From Acaryochloris sp. IP29b_bin.148 (GTDB taxonomy: Bacteria > Cyanobacteriota > Cyanobacteriia > Thermosynechococcales > Thermosynechococcaceae), in assembly GCF_028285565.1 (NCBI RefSeq), contig NZ_JANQOY010000212.1:1-43920 (forward strand): a DNA stretch of 43,920 nucleotides. Direction: 5' to 3'. Of this stretch, positions 35,181 through 43,538 are shown piece after piece; within the stretch, counting starts at the first letter, position 1; each line of letters starts with the position of its first letter. The position numbers were made by a program, and so were the translations under genes. The notes under the pieces are model-generated. The model searched no databases and was not told where the DNA came from. It was given only the letters and a program-made list of their open reading frames with translations.

Positions 35181-35325
35181 ATAGGAGAGGTTGGAGGTGC
35201 TATTGTCGATTTCTGTAGAACTATTATACGGTCAGACTTCGCCATTCCTCTCGTTTAGCAAAATAAAGCTGTTGATTGCCGCTATCTCTGCCGTCAATTG
35301 CAGCCTAACAGGGTGGACTATGGCT

Positions 35326-35769
35326 TTATCGTAGCCCCGTACCGTAGGCAATCACTTCAATGGAGAGAATGCCCGCATCCCCATGGCTATTGCCAATGGT
35401 CGCTGTTTCTAAACGCACATTGACCACTTTTTTAGCGCCCCACCGAATCGCATCCTCTTTCATCCGTAGTAAAGCTTCCCGTCGTCCTCGATCGAGCAGA
35501 CTCTCATAGGCAAAAATTTGCCCGCCGATCAGTTTGCTGAACTGGGCTAAAAATGCTTTGTAATAATCGGAGGAAATAACAACGCTTCCCACAAAGAGCT
35601 TTGCTCCTTTAGCCTCAGGTAAAGGATACTTTGCCCCAATGTTGTAAACCGGCACGCTTTGGGTGCGGCGCTCGCGCACCTTAATGCTGGCATAATGATT
35701 CTGCTCAATAATGGATCCTGCTACATACCCCAGGGCCAACAAGCCGAAAATAACCAATAGTTCAAGCAT
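35326..35769 (-). CDS. YbjQ-family protein with N-terminal membrane helix
   Basis: A 147-residue protein: one N-terminal hydrophobic helix ('LELLVIFGLLALGYVAGSII') followed by a divergent YbjQ/UPF0145 (DUF74) domain with 'GGQIFAYESLLDRGRREALL' and 'RMKEDAIRWGAKKVVNVRLE'. The domain forms a pentameric beta barrel in solved homologues, with no agreed function. Its ATG is 2 nt after the stop of the upstream YbjQ gene, so the pair is an operon and probably a duplication in which this copy gained a membrane anchor. Confidence 0.82.
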   Translation of the reverse strand: MLELLVIFGLLALGYVAGSIIEQNHYASIKVRERRTQSVPVYNIGAKYPLPEAKGAKLFVGSVVISSDYYKAFLAQFSKLIGGQIFAYESLLDRGRREALLRMKEDAIRWGAKKVVNVRLETATIGNSHGDAGILSIEVIAYGTGLR

Positions 35770-35771
35770 CG

Positions 35772-36122
35772 TTAGTCCACCCTGACGGCAGTTCCATAGG
35801 CAAACAATTCGGCTGCGCCTTGGGCAACAGAGGAGGTGGAATAACGAACATTCACAACGGCATTAGCACCCATTTGAGCTGCCTGCTGCAACATTCGATC
35901 AGTGGCTTCTTGGCGCGCCTCTTGCAGCAATTCGGTATATCCATGCAATTCGCCACCCACGAGATTCTTAAAACCAGCAGCGATATCTCGGCCGATATGC
36001 TTGGCGCGGATCGTACTGCCTTGAACCAACCCAAAATGCTGGGTGATGGTTCGGCCCGGTACACCTTCAAGAGTCGTTATGATGATTGCACTACGGGAGG
36101 ATGGACGGCTTTGATAAGTCAT
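35772..36122 (-). CDS. YbjQ/UPF0145-family protein
   Basis: A 116-residue soluble protein with the full YbjQ pattern: 'IIITTLEGVPGRTITQHFGL', 'VQGSTIRAKHIGRDIAAGFK', 'VGGELHGYTELLQEARQEAT' and 'QAAQMGANAVVNVRYSTSSV'. Family length is about 105-115. Function unknown. First gene of the two-gene operon with the membrane-anchored paralogue. Confidence 0.92.
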   Translation of the reverse strand: MTYQSRPSSRSAIIITTLEGVPGRTITQHFGLVQGSTIRAKHIGRDIAAGFKNLVGGELHGYTELLQEARQEATDRMLQQAAQMGANAVVNVRYSTSSVAQGAAELFAYGTAVRVD

Positions 36123-36443
36123 ATATCAAGGGGAATGGCGAGGGTAAGAGTGTTGTTCTGGGGCCAGCATTTTTTCAATCAGCAAGAAGACCCATCCCCA
36201 TAATGCCCAGGGGAGAATTTATCCCATCACTCGTTCTTGTGGATGGGGTGCAGAGGACGGTAATGGCAAGCAAGTCGACAACATGTAGATATTGCATTAA
36301 ACACATGTCGTTCTTGCGGGAACATCACTGTATCAGTGTCTAGAGATACGAAAGTGAAGATAAATCTTCCATAACCTTCAAAAAGCATTGAAAGCAATTG
36401 TTTGGGTAGTTGAAGACTACCAATCAATGGAGGTTGAGGATTA
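36123..36443. other. Divergent intergenic region (ybjQ / clc)
   Basis: 321 bp with only shadow frames. ACATGT occurs twice (near 36279 and 36303) in a loose dyad, and CATTGAAAGCAATTG near 36390 is another loose dyad. Nothing firm. Confidence 0.35.
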
Positions 36444-37847
36444 ATGACGCAGACGTTAGCCAGTGGGCCAGAGGAACAACAGCCGTTGTCGGTTCCCTTA
36501 TCAAATTCTGTAAAGGCGGAAAAGCGCGACCTCACCTATTCACAATTGGTGATGTGTGCGGCTTTGATTGGTGTCTTTGGAGGACTCGTCGCCACAGCTT
36601 ATTATTTTGTTTTAGAAACGCTGATGCATAACGTCTGGCATACTTTGCCAGAACAGGTAGTGCCTTATTTCCCAAGTTGGCTGCCTGAGAAACATTATGT
36701 TTGGATTGCCTCCACCATTGGTGGTTTTTGCGTCGGGTTAGTGCTGTTCTTTATGGGGCTGCCTGGCGAAATGGCTCAAGTCGTCGATAAAATCCACAGC
36801 CCAGGCAAAATTGATATCCGCAAAACGCCAGCCATGATTATTGCCTCCTTAGTAGCCATTACCTCAGGAGGTAGTGCTGGTCCTGAAGCACCGTTAGTGC
36901 AGGTCAACGGCAGCTTTGGCAGCTGGCTAGGAGAAAAATTACAGCTCACCACAACATCAGTTCGCGTACTCACTTTTTGTGGCATGAGTGCGGCCTTGGG
37001 CGCTTTTTTCGGTGCGCCTATTGGCGCAGCCCTATTCGCCCTGGAAATTCCCCATCGCAAAGGTCTGGAATATTACGAAGCCATCGCTCCAGCCGTCGTT
37101 TCTGCCATTTTTTCGTTTGCAGTCTTCCGCATCAATACTGGGATGACGATTGGTGGCTTTTATCATTTCGAAACGGTTCCTCCCCTCACCCCCACCAATT
37201 TGCTGGAAGGGCTAATTTTAGGCATCATCGGGGCAGGTGTCGCAGTCTTATTTATTGGGGTATTTCGGTTAGTGGGCCATGTGCTTGCCCCCCTTGAGCA
37301 TTATCGAATTCCCTTAGCCACTTTGGGTGGGCTAACCATTGGTCTTATTGCTCTGGCCTTTCCTCAAACGCTATTTTTCAGCGAAGAACAGATTCATACG
37401 GTGATTGAAACAGGTGCAACTTTAGGGATTAGCTTTTTGCTAATGATCGCAGTGGCCAAAATGTTTGCGATTAGTGTCACTCTCCATTCTGGCTTTTTAG
37501 GTGGATTTATTTTTCCACTCTTCTTTATCGGTGCCAATGTCGGTCTGGCGATTTCCCTGATGGTGCCTCAGGTACATCCCACAGTAGGCATGGTCTGCTT
37601 AATGGCTGCTGTGAATGTGGCGGTGACGAAGACCCCCGTGAGCACTAGCATTATTCTCAGTGTGTTGTCAGGGACGGCAATGCTGCCAGTCATTGTAATT
37701 TCGAGCTTTGTTAGCTTTCTACTCACGAGTCAAATTGCCATGATTAAAACACAACGCTCCCGAGAGTTAGAAGGATTACCCACCTCTGATTCTCTGCCAT
37801 CAGAGCCTAGCCTAGCTTCAAGTACGGCTGTTCTTGCTATTGAGTAA
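36444..37847 (+). CDS. ClC-family chloride channel or H+/Cl- antiporter
   Basis: A 467-residue ClC protein with about a dozen membrane helices. Motifs: 'SLVAITSGGSAGPEAPLVQ' (the GxExP signature with the gating Glu), 'MSAALGAFFGAPIGAALFAL' and 'HSGFLGGFIFPLFFIGANVG' (GxFxP-like). The first motif reads GPEAP rather than GREGP, a variant seen in several bacterial ClCs. No C-terminal CBS domains; the tail is Ser-rich. Whether it is a channel or exchanger cannot be fixed from sequence alone. Stands alone between a divergent operon and a small membrane gene. Confidence 0.9.
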   Translation: MTQTLASGPEEQQPLSVPLSNSVKAEKRDLTYSQLVMCAALIGVFGGLVATAYYFVLETLMHNVWHTLPEQVVPYFPSWLPEKHYVWIASTIGGFCVGLVLFFMGLPGEMAQVVDKIHSPGKIDIRKTPAMIIASLVAITSGGSAGPEAPLVQVNGSFGSWLGEKLQLTTTSVRVLTFCGMSAALGAFFGAPIGAALFALEIPHRKGLEYYEAIAPAVVSAIFSFAVFRINTGMTIGGFYHFETVPPLTPTNLLEGLILGIIGAGVAVLFIGVFRLVGHVLAPLEHYRIPLATLGGLTIGLIALAFPQTLFFSEEQIHTVIETGATLGISFLLMIAVAKMFAISVTLHSGFLGGFIFPLFFIGANVGLAISLMVPQVHPTVGMVCLMAAVNVAVTKTPVSTSIILSVLSGTAMLPVIVISSFVSFLLTSQIAMIKTQRSRELEGLPTSDSLPSEPSLASSTAVLAIE

Positions 37848-37884
37848 CGTTTACTCTACTTCTTCGCTCGATCCGCCTTGTGTC

Positions 37885-37908
37885 ACCCGAAACTTCAAAC
37901 TTTTGGGT
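37885..37908 (+). terminator. Hairpin downstream of the ClC gene
   Basis: ACCCGAAA (37885-37892) and TTTTGGGT (37901-37908) pair over 8 bp with one wobble around an 8-nt loop, 38 nt past the stop. No T-run follows, so support is modest. Confidence 0.35.
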
Positions 37909-38000
37909 TAAAGGGCATTGATTAAATAACGACTCGGTCTGGTTTGGCGATCATAGCTGTATCCTCTTAGATAGTTAGCCACTATTCCTTACAATGCATC

Positions 38001-38204
38001 ATGTCGGATTCCATTTTTGTGCTGTTTCTGGGATTTGGGTTTATCTGGATCATGATGGGTATGGGGGGTATGGTTTTGTTGATGAAGTCTCAGAACCAGT
38101 CCCTCCGCTTTAATCGAGACGGCATACTTGTTGCTCTTCCGATTCTGCTGGTATTTCTAATTGCTCTCAGCTTTGGGGCGGTGATGCTGGCCAAGGGCAG
38201 CTAA
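38001..38204 (+). CDS. Small two-helix membrane protein
   Basis: A 67-residue protein with helices 'SIFVLFLGFGFIWIMMGMGG' (4-23) and 'GILVALPILLVFLIALSFGA' (about 42-61), joined by a polar loop 'KSQNQSLRFNRD'. No charged residue in either helix. Not recognised; probably a cyanobacterial small membrane protein. Its start at ATG 38001 lacks a strong ribosome site. It is convergent with the flavoprotein gene. Confidence 0.6.
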   Translation: MSDSIFVLFLGFGFIWIMMGMGGMVLLMKSQNQSLRFNRDGILVALPILLVFLIALSFGAVMLAKGS

Positions 38205-38284
38205 AGTGCCAAGGGCTGTGCCTAGTGGTTCTATTGCCGCTATCCAGAAGGGATATAAGTATCAATGCTATTTGGCAAGTTGAG

Positions 38285-39241
38285 TTAGGAATGATCCCAG
38301 TCTGGCTTAAACAGCTTGCGGCTATTGAGAAAGCGATCAATGGCCATCGCGGCAATACAGCCATCCCCAGCGGCAACAACGGCTTGCTTAAAGGGAGTAT
38401 TACGAATATCTCCGATGGCCCAAACACCATCTACACTGGTTGCCATCAGTTCATCAACCTTAACCCCGCCATCGGCATTAAACTGAACCTGGTTCTCCAC
38501 AAAATCAGTAATGGGTTTAGAGCCATTCTGATAGACAAATACCCCATCCACTTCTAGTGATAGCGGATCGTCTTGATCTCTGACTTTGACTTGAACACCT
38601 GTGACTCCCATGTCGCTACCCTGAATCGACAGCAGCCTGGATCGACTCCAATGTTTTACGTTGGGTGAACTCAATAAATCTTGAGCATGGGCATCTTCTG
38701 CCGGAGGGGTCTTTACGGTCAGCCAGTGCACCATAGACGAAAATTTAGTGAGAACTTGGGCTTCTTCTATGGCTTCCCGGTTTAGCCCTACAACTGCAAC
38801 CGGGCGATCTTGATAAAAGGCTGCATCGCAGGTGGCGCAGTAGCTCACCCCCCGACCTAAAAATTCAGCCTCTCCTTCAAAAGATGCCTTACGTCCCATT
38901 GCCCCCGTTGCTAAGACAATTGCCCGACCCACAAATGTCCCCTCTGGGGTGTAAACCTTTTTCTGGGCACCGCTAATATCCAAACCAAAGACTTGGGCTT
39001 GCTGATAGTGCGTCCCAAATTCAATGGCTTGCTCTCTCATCACCGTCAGGAGTTCCTCGCCACTGATATCGCCTGCAACGCCAGGATAGTTGGCAATTTT
39101 ATGCGTAATTGCTAAAGCACCCACCGCAGGGTTCTTATCTAAAATAGCGGTCTTGAAATTGGCTCGTGATGTATAGAGGGCACAGGTACAACCTGCGGGA
39201 CCACCCCCAATAATCACCACATCAAACTCGTAGGTATCCAA
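38285..39241 (-). CDS. Thioredoxin-reductase-like flavoprotein, divergent NAD(P) site
   Basis: A 318-residue protein with the TrxR layout: FAD motif 'DVVIIGGGPAGCTCALYTSR', redox pair Cys-Ala-Thr-Cys in 'SYCATCDAAFYQD', and a C-terminal FAD motif 'GVWAIGDIRNTPFKQAVVAA'. The pyridine-nucleotide loop that reads GGGxSA(x)EEA in true TrxR is here 'VAVVGLNREAIEEAQVL', losing its glycines, so NADPH use is doubtful. Cyanobacteria have ferredoxin-dependent and diflavin TrxR-like enzymes (for example DDOR types) with altered sites; this may belong there. It starts 5 nt after the hydrolase gene (same operon). Confidence 0.85.
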   Translation of the reverse strand: MDTYEFDVVIIGGGPAGCTCALYTSRANFKTAILDKNPAVGALAITHKIANYPGVAGDISGEELLTVMREQAIEFGTHYQQAQVFGLDISGAQKKVYTPEGTFVGRAIVLATGAMGRKASFEGEAEFLGRGVSYCATCDAAFYQDRPVAVVGLNREAIEEAQVLTKFSSMVHWLTVKTPPAEDAHAQDLLSSPNVKHWSRSRLLSIQGSDMGVTGVQVKVRDQDDPLSLEVDGVFVYQNGSKPITDFVENQVQFNADGGVKVDELMATSVDGVWAIGDIRNTPFKQAVVAAGDGCIAAMAIDRFLNSRKLFKPDWDHS

Positions 39242-39246
39242 GGTCT

Positions 39247-40044
39247 TTAGTCTCCAGACAGTAGGGCAGAATGATTCATTTCCTCACATAGCAATGTCAT
39301 CAGTTGTTGTTGATGGGCAGAAGATAGGGATACAGAAGGCATTGATGAGACCTGTTGCCAAAACGCCAAAACGATCTGGCTTGTTCGATGCGAATGGTCA
39401 TGATGGAAAAAATGCCGTCCTTGCGGGCAACTCCAAAGACGATCGCCCGGCTTCAGATACGGCTGCCACCGAGCATGAGTATAGGGATCAATGACGGCAT
39501 CGTACTCCCCATGGCAAACCAGTAAGGGAGGTTCTACTCCTCCAGAGGGCAACCCATTCTGATGGGCTAAGGAATGTGGCGCTAATTCAGTATCTAGTAT
39601 GGTGGCTAACAGTGATGCTAATTCTATGGTTTGGTCGTTACCCATCGGTCCAAAGAGCATCGTTGCCATCTGAAATAAAATGGCCTCTCGGCTACAGGGT
39701 AAAAGGTCCCTCATTTTGTAGTAATGAGCATGCCAACCTATCGATGGATTCGCCCCAACGGAGAGGAGGGTTAACGACCGAATCGCTTGAGGGTTTTGGC
39801 GAGCGTATAACAGCCCTAGCGCTCCGCTGAGACCGTGCCCTAATAAGTGAATGGGGTCTGATTTTAGCTGAATATAATGATGGAGTAATGATAAGGCGGT
39901 TTGAATGGAGCACGGTTCATCTGCTGTTTGGTGGTAGCTCCAAAATTTCACGTTAGCGTGTTGTTTAAGGTGTTGGCATAGATTCCAATCCAATCGTTTT
40001 AAACGAGGGTTAACACATAACCAGAGTGCATCAGAAGTGCTCAC
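39247..40044 (-). CDS. Alpha/beta-hydrolase-fold protein with Gly at the nucleophile position
   Basis: A 265-residue alpha/beta hydrolase. The nucleophile elbow reads 'HLLGHGLSGALGLLYA'; the expected GxSxG has Gly where Ser should be, with a Ser two residues on. A likely acid is in 'LLVCHGEYDAVIDPY' and the His in 'CPQGRHFFHHDHS'. So the triad is incomplete as read, and the protein may be non-hydrolytic or use another residue. A conserved-looking 'NPSIGWHAHYYKMRDLLPCS' segment marks a cyanobacterial subgroup. It precedes the flavoprotein gene by 5 nt. Confidence 0.78.
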   Translation of the reverse strand: MSTSDALWLCVNPRLKRLDWNLCQHLKQHANVKFWSYHQTADEPCSIQTALSLLHHYIQLKSDPIHLLGHGLSGALGLLYARQNPQAIRSLTLLSVGANPSIGWHAHYYKMRDLLPCSREAILFQMATMLFGPMGNDQTIELASLLATILDTELAPHSLAHQNGLPSGGVEPPLLVCHGEYDAVIDPYTHARWQPYLKPGDRLWSCPQGRHFFHHDHSHRTSQIVLAFWQQVSSMPSVSLSSAHQQQLMTLLCEEMNHSALLSGD

Positions 40045-40187
40045 AATTTAGTGGTCCATAGGCTTGCATAAAATAGGCCATCTCAAGACCAGGCAGGCGT
40101 TCCACCTCTCGTTGCTGACCAAGCGCTACAGTCAGTGATGATTTAGCGGATCTCTAAGATGGTGATTTTACTGGCCTTGATAAAATA

Positions 40188-40204
40188 TTGAGACTATTTC
40201 TCAA
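40188..40204. promoter_or_regulatory. Fur-box-like palindrome (distal)
   Basis: TTGAGA-CTATT-TCTCAA has perfect 6-bp arms and matches 12 of 14 specified positions of the 7-1-7 Fur pattern TGAGAAT-N-ATTCTCA. It has the same arms and spacing as the site at 41099-41115. It lies 144 bp upstream of the hydrolase gene start. Confidence 0.5.
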
Positions 40205-40222
40205 CTAAATTACTACATTTTT

Positions 40223-40240
40223 GTTGAGAATGATATTTAG
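40223..40240. promoter_or_regulatory. Second Fur-like half site
   Basis: GTTGAGAATGATATTTAG repeats the TTGAGA arm 35 bp after the first one. GTTGAGAA here is also a perfect inverse of TTCTCAAC at 40198-40205. It matches 11 of 14 pattern positions. Tandem weak boxes are common at Fur-controlled promoters. Confidence 0.35.
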
Positions 40241-40799
40241 TTTTTCAATCTACATGTCTGATAATAGGGAAAATCCCCAACCTTAACCCATCCAAAGCAT
40301 TCAAAGGCAATCCTGTCGTGCCCAGCTTTTCTGGCCATAGGCTGAGCTGAGAGCTAGATCAATGATTAGCCTGTGATGTATGAGAGATAGGGGTGAAGGG
40401 TGTCGGTACGTCGCGTGCCGAGATATCTATCCTAGGCATTAAACCAAATAAAAATATTTCTTATCTGTAGAACTGAGGTGTCAGTAGAGGGTGCGATCGC
40501 ACCGCATCCCGTGGATAACCGCATCTAACAGGAGGATCACCATTCCAGATTGGGCCATCTCACCACAGTATGGGCAACTCTTCAGATTTAAGTGGCATTG
40601 TCAGCAAAGGGTGGCATCGCCCTTCCAATCCATACCTATTAATTAAAGCGACTCAGCTATCTGTTTTAGAGCAGCAGCGTTAAGACAAGTGATGATCACA
40701 ATCAGGAGGCGATCCTTCTCAATAAAATTATAAATAGTCGATTGATGATTTTTATATTGAGAATATTTAAAGATAATTTGCCTCAGCCCACAAGCAATT

Positions 40800-40988
40800 T
40801 TGTGGAAATTGAGAGCAGAGTATTTTTATATTTCTTTATGTCTTACATTGTTTTTCACTAGCTCCTGTCAAATCACAAAGACTGATGAGTTCACATTTAG
40901 GGTTAGTGAAAATACTGAAAATCCTTATTTTAAAGGAAATATAACACCAGATCGCCTTTTTGGTCACTCTTCTAATGGGGAGATATAG
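40800..40988 (+). CDS. Doubtful small lipoprotein
   Basis: A 62-residue frame from TTG 40800. The hydrophobic stretch 'ISLCLTLFFTSSCQ' ends in a lipobox-like Thr-Ser-Ser-Cys; the rest ('DEFTFRVSENTENPYFKGNI') is polar. Start codon and ribosome site are weak and the DNA is unusually AT-rich, so this may be chance. Confidence 0.25.
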   Translation: MWKLRAEYFYISLCLTLFFTSSCQITKTDEFTFRVSENTENPYFKGNITPDRLFGHSSNGEI

Positions 40989-41098
40989 ATAGGCTCTAAA
41001 TATTATTATTCTTATATATATAAATAAATATTTAGTTGTGATGCCTTTTCTTTGACTTTTTACAGCTTGCATTTTCACAAAACACAAGTCCTGATAAA

Positions 41099-41115
41099 TT
41101 GAGAATTAGTCTCAA
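41099..41115. promoter_or_regulatory. Fur-box-like palindrome upstream of first antenna gene
   Basis: TTGAGA-ATTAG-TCTCAA lies 35 bp before the ATG of the antenna gene; the arms extend to ATTGAGA/TCTCAAT (41098-41116). Read as 7-1-7, TGAGAAT-T-AGTCTCA matches the Fur pattern TGAGAAT-N-ATTCTCA at 13 of 14 positions. Known biology: isiA-type antenna genes are repressed by Fur when iron is ample. Binding here is inferred. Confidence 0.6.
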
Positions 41116-41150
41116 TAGAATATGCAAGGTTAGTCTGGAGAACAATCCTT

Positions 41151-42179
41151 ATGCAAACCTATGGACAGCCAAAGGTGAACTACCCTTGGTATGCAGGAAA
41201 CGCTCGTTACACAGGATTTAGCGCCCAATTCCTGGCTGCACATATCGGCCAAATCGCGTCGATGTGCTTCTTTGCAGGAACGTTTACTATCTATGAACTC
41301 TCTCGCTACGATCCTGATCTACCGCTGTACAGCCAAAACTTTGTTTGTCTACCGCAGTTAGCGCGTGAAGGGTTTGGGGTAGGGTCTGGCGGGGTCATCG
41401 TAGACACCTATATCTACTTCGCGATTGGTATGATTCACCTATTTGCAGCAGCTGTATTTGCAGCTGGGGCTTTGTACCATATCGTGACCGGGCCGAAGAA
41501 TTTCGCTGATAGCGAGTTTCCTGGTATCAGGCGATTTCATTTCGAGTGGGATGATTTTGAAGCCCAGGGCCGAATTCTAGGACATCATCTGATCTTTTTA
41601 GGGTTAGGAACCTTTTTATTTACGGGCTGGGGAGCCACTCATGGCTTTTATGATCCCAGTATTGGAGAAGTGAGAGCAGTCGTCCCTGAATTTAATATTG
41701 TCAGACTATTCAAATATGGATGGGCTGTTCCGGGCTTCAATCCTTTCTTTGTCGATAACCTCGAAGATGTACAAATGGGCCATCTCTTTGTCGGCTTTCT
41801 CTATACAATGGGTGGTGTTTTCCATATCTTGGTTAAACCCTGGCCCTATACGGATCGGCTCTATCGCAAAAATGCAGACGCCATTCTGGCCTATGCCTTA
41901 GGTGGACTGGCCTTCTTAGGCTTTATTGCCTGTTACTTTACCGCCGTCAACGAAATTACTTTCCCACCTGAATTCTTTGGTCCTGTCCTAGAGCTGAGGT
42001 TTGTTTTTTCACCTTACTTCGCCGATATCATTGACACGGTCAACGGCATGCATACCTCTCGTTTTTGGATTTGTAATTTCCATTTTTATTGGGCATTCTT
42101 CTGCCTCCAAGGTCATCTTTTCCATGCCTTGAGAGGAATGGGCTTTGACTTCCGCAATGTCCTTAAATATTTCGAGTAG
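41151..42179 (+). CDS. pcb: Pcb/IsiA-family chlorophyll-binding antenna protein (first copy)
   Basis: A 342-residue six-helix antenna protein related to CP43 but lacking its large lumenal loop. N-terminus 'YPWYAGNARYTGFSAQFLAA' is family-typical. Chlorophyll-ligand His residues are visible in 'LAAHIGQIA', 'GMIHLF', 'ALYHIV', 'ILGHHLIFLGLG', 'MGHLFVGF', 'VFHILV' and 'CLQGHLFHALRGM'. Such proteins bind chlorophyll a, b or d in the thylakoid membrane and ring photosystems I or II. TGGAG at 41136-41140 is the ribosome site. The Fur-like box upstream suggests iron-controlled expression. First of three tandem copies. Confidence 0.93.
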   Translation: MQTYGQPKVNYPWYAGNARYTGFSAQFLAAHIGQIASMCFFAGTFTIYELSRYDPDLPLYSQNFVCLPQLAREGFGVGSGGVIVDTYIYFAIGMIHLFAAAVFAAGALYHIVTGPKNFADSEFPGIRRFHFEWDDFEAQGRILGHHLIFLGLGTFLFTGWGATHGFYDPSIGEVRAVVPEFNIVRLFKYGWAVPGFNPFFVDNLEDVQMGHLFVGFLYTMGGVFHILVKPWPYTDRLYRKNADAILAYALGGLAFLGFIACYFTAVNEITFPPEFFGPVLELRFVFSPYFADIIDTVNGMHTSRFWICNFHFYWAFFCLQGHLFHALRGMGFDFRNVLKYFE

Positions 42180-42188
42180 TTGTCTCCC

Positions 42189-42208
42189 GATATCTAATCG
42201 CAGATATC
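42189..42208. repeat. Short hairpin after first antenna gene
   Basis: GATATCT (42189-42195) and AGATATC (42202-42208) form a perfect 7-bp stem with a 6-nt loop, 9 nt after the stop codon. No T-run follows; it may slow 3' decay or partly terminate. The 289-bp gap to the next antenna gene has no other clear structure. Confidence 0.35.
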
Positions 42209-42468
42209 ACCGTAGCTAGTGCAGAAGTCAGTTTTTCTCCTGGACTTACGATTGGCCCGAAGAAACCTTTTGCAATTCGAACATATCCACCCAGCTTGCA
42301 AAAGCTTGGATGAATCACCGTAACGCTGATTGACAATTCTCAGCTATCCCTTGTTCTGCTTCCATGCTCAACTACTGACTTTGGTAGAGAACTTCAGGTA
42401 GAGGTGTTCAATACTCACACAAACTTTCTGATTTTTAGTAACTAATTGCCATATCGAGGATTTAATTT

Positions 42469-43530
42469 ATGACAGCATCTTTAACAAGACGCGACCCCAT
42501 GGACAGGTCTGAACTGACTGCGGGTACAGCAAGCCTGAGTGGTTATGAAGCAGAATGGTGGGCTGGCAATGTCCGCAACACCGATTTTTCTGGCACGCTT
42601 CTGGGTGCCCACTTATGCCATGCCGCTTTGATGAGCTGTGTTCCCGGCGCTTTTATTATTCAAGAAGCCGCTCGTTTTCAACCCGGCATACCACTATCTG
42701 AGCAAGGGATGGTCTTTATGCCTCACCTGGCAGGTTTAGGGATTGCCGTGGGTTCAGGCGGAGAGATTCTGAGTACGTATCCCTATTTTGTGATTGGCGT
42801 CCTCCACTTCTTTGTGGCGGCATTCTGCTGTGCGGGTGGACTATTCCATACCATTGCGGGAGAGGCGAAACTAGGAGATTACCCTGAAGGTAGCTGGGCT
42901 GCTCAATTCGATTATGACTGGGATGACTTTGAATCCACCTCCTCTATTTTAGGTCATCATCTCCTTTGTTTAGGGGTGGCTTGCCTACTATTTGCATGCA
43001 ACGCGGCCTTCGGCAATGGACTGTACGATCCCTTAGTGGGTGAAGTGCGCCAAATTATCCCTAACCTGAATCCGATTACCTTACTGGGTTACTTATTCGG
43101 ATTTGCCAATGGCGGATGGACCCCCTTGGGGATGGCCGCCGTCGACAATATGGAAGACCTGGTCGGGGGACATTTCCTCGTGGCCATTGTTGATATTGCC
43201 GGGGCAGCCTTTCATATCATTAATAAGAAGCCCACGGCCTTTTTCAACAATCGGCTGATCTTTTCTTTCCCCAATGGCGGGGTGGTGCGTGCTGGCATTT
43301 GCAATAGCGAAGCGATTCTGTCTTACAGTGTGGCGTCCGTGGGTTTTATTGCCGTCAGCTCTGCCATTTTTACCCAGTATTGCGATATCGCCTTTGCCCC
43401 TGAGTTCTACGGTGTTGACAGGTCTGGGGCCGCTGCCATCCAGCTCATTCTCGGGTTGAACTGGATGGTCTTTGGGGGTCTATGGCACAGTATTCGTGGC
43501 GAAAGGCTCCATGCCCTTAAGAATAAATAG
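42469..43530 (+). CDS. pcb: Pcb/IsiA-family chlorophyll-binding antenna protein (second copy)
   Basis: A 353-residue six-helix antenna protein, clearly diverged from the first copy. It has a longer N-terminus before 'AEWWAGNVRNTDFSGTLLGA', and His ligands in 'GAHLCHAAL', 'GVLHFF', 'GLFHTIAG', 'ILGHHLLCLGVA', 'GGHFLVAIVDIAGAAFHI' and 'LWHSIRGERLHALKNK'. The 'AAVDNMEDLVGGHF' loop matches 'FVDNLEDVQMGHL' of the first copy. GAGGA at 42456-42460 is a good ribosome site. No Fur-like box was seen in its 289-bp upstream gap, so it is either cotranscribed or differently controlled. Confidence 0.93.
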   Translation: MTASLTRRDPMDRSELTAGTASLSGYEAEWWAGNVRNTDFSGTLLGAHLCHAALMSCVPGAFIIQEAARFQPGIPLSEQGMVFMPHLAGLGIAVGSGGEILSTYPYFVIGVLHFFVAAFCCAGGLFHTIAGEAKLGDYPEGSWAAQFDYDWDDFESTSSILGHHLLCLGVACLLFACNAAFGNGLYDPLVGEVRQIIPNLNPITLLGYLFGFANGGWTPLGMAAVDNMEDLVGGHFLVAIVDIAGAAFHIINKKPTAFFNNRLIFSFPNGGVVRAGICNSEAILSYSVASVGFIAVSSAIFTQYCDIAFAPEFYGVDRSGAAAIQLILGLNWMVFGGLWHSIRGERLHALKNK

Positions 43531-43538
43531 TTCAATTA

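Larger units (their letters stand above)
40045..41150. other. 1.1-kb gap upstream of the antenna genes
   Basis: AT-rich, with no strong gene. It holds Fur-box-like palindromes (listed), a 14-bp palindrome GGTGCGATCGCACC around a HIP1 site (40490-40503), an imperfect direct repeat (GTCAGTAGAGGGTGCGATCGC near 40480, GTCAGCAAAGGGTGGCATCGC near 40600), and a minus-strand scrap reading 'LKSCPYCGEMAQSG' between them, perhaps a decayed mobile-element piece. One doubtful lipoprotein frame is listed separately. Confidence 0.45.
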
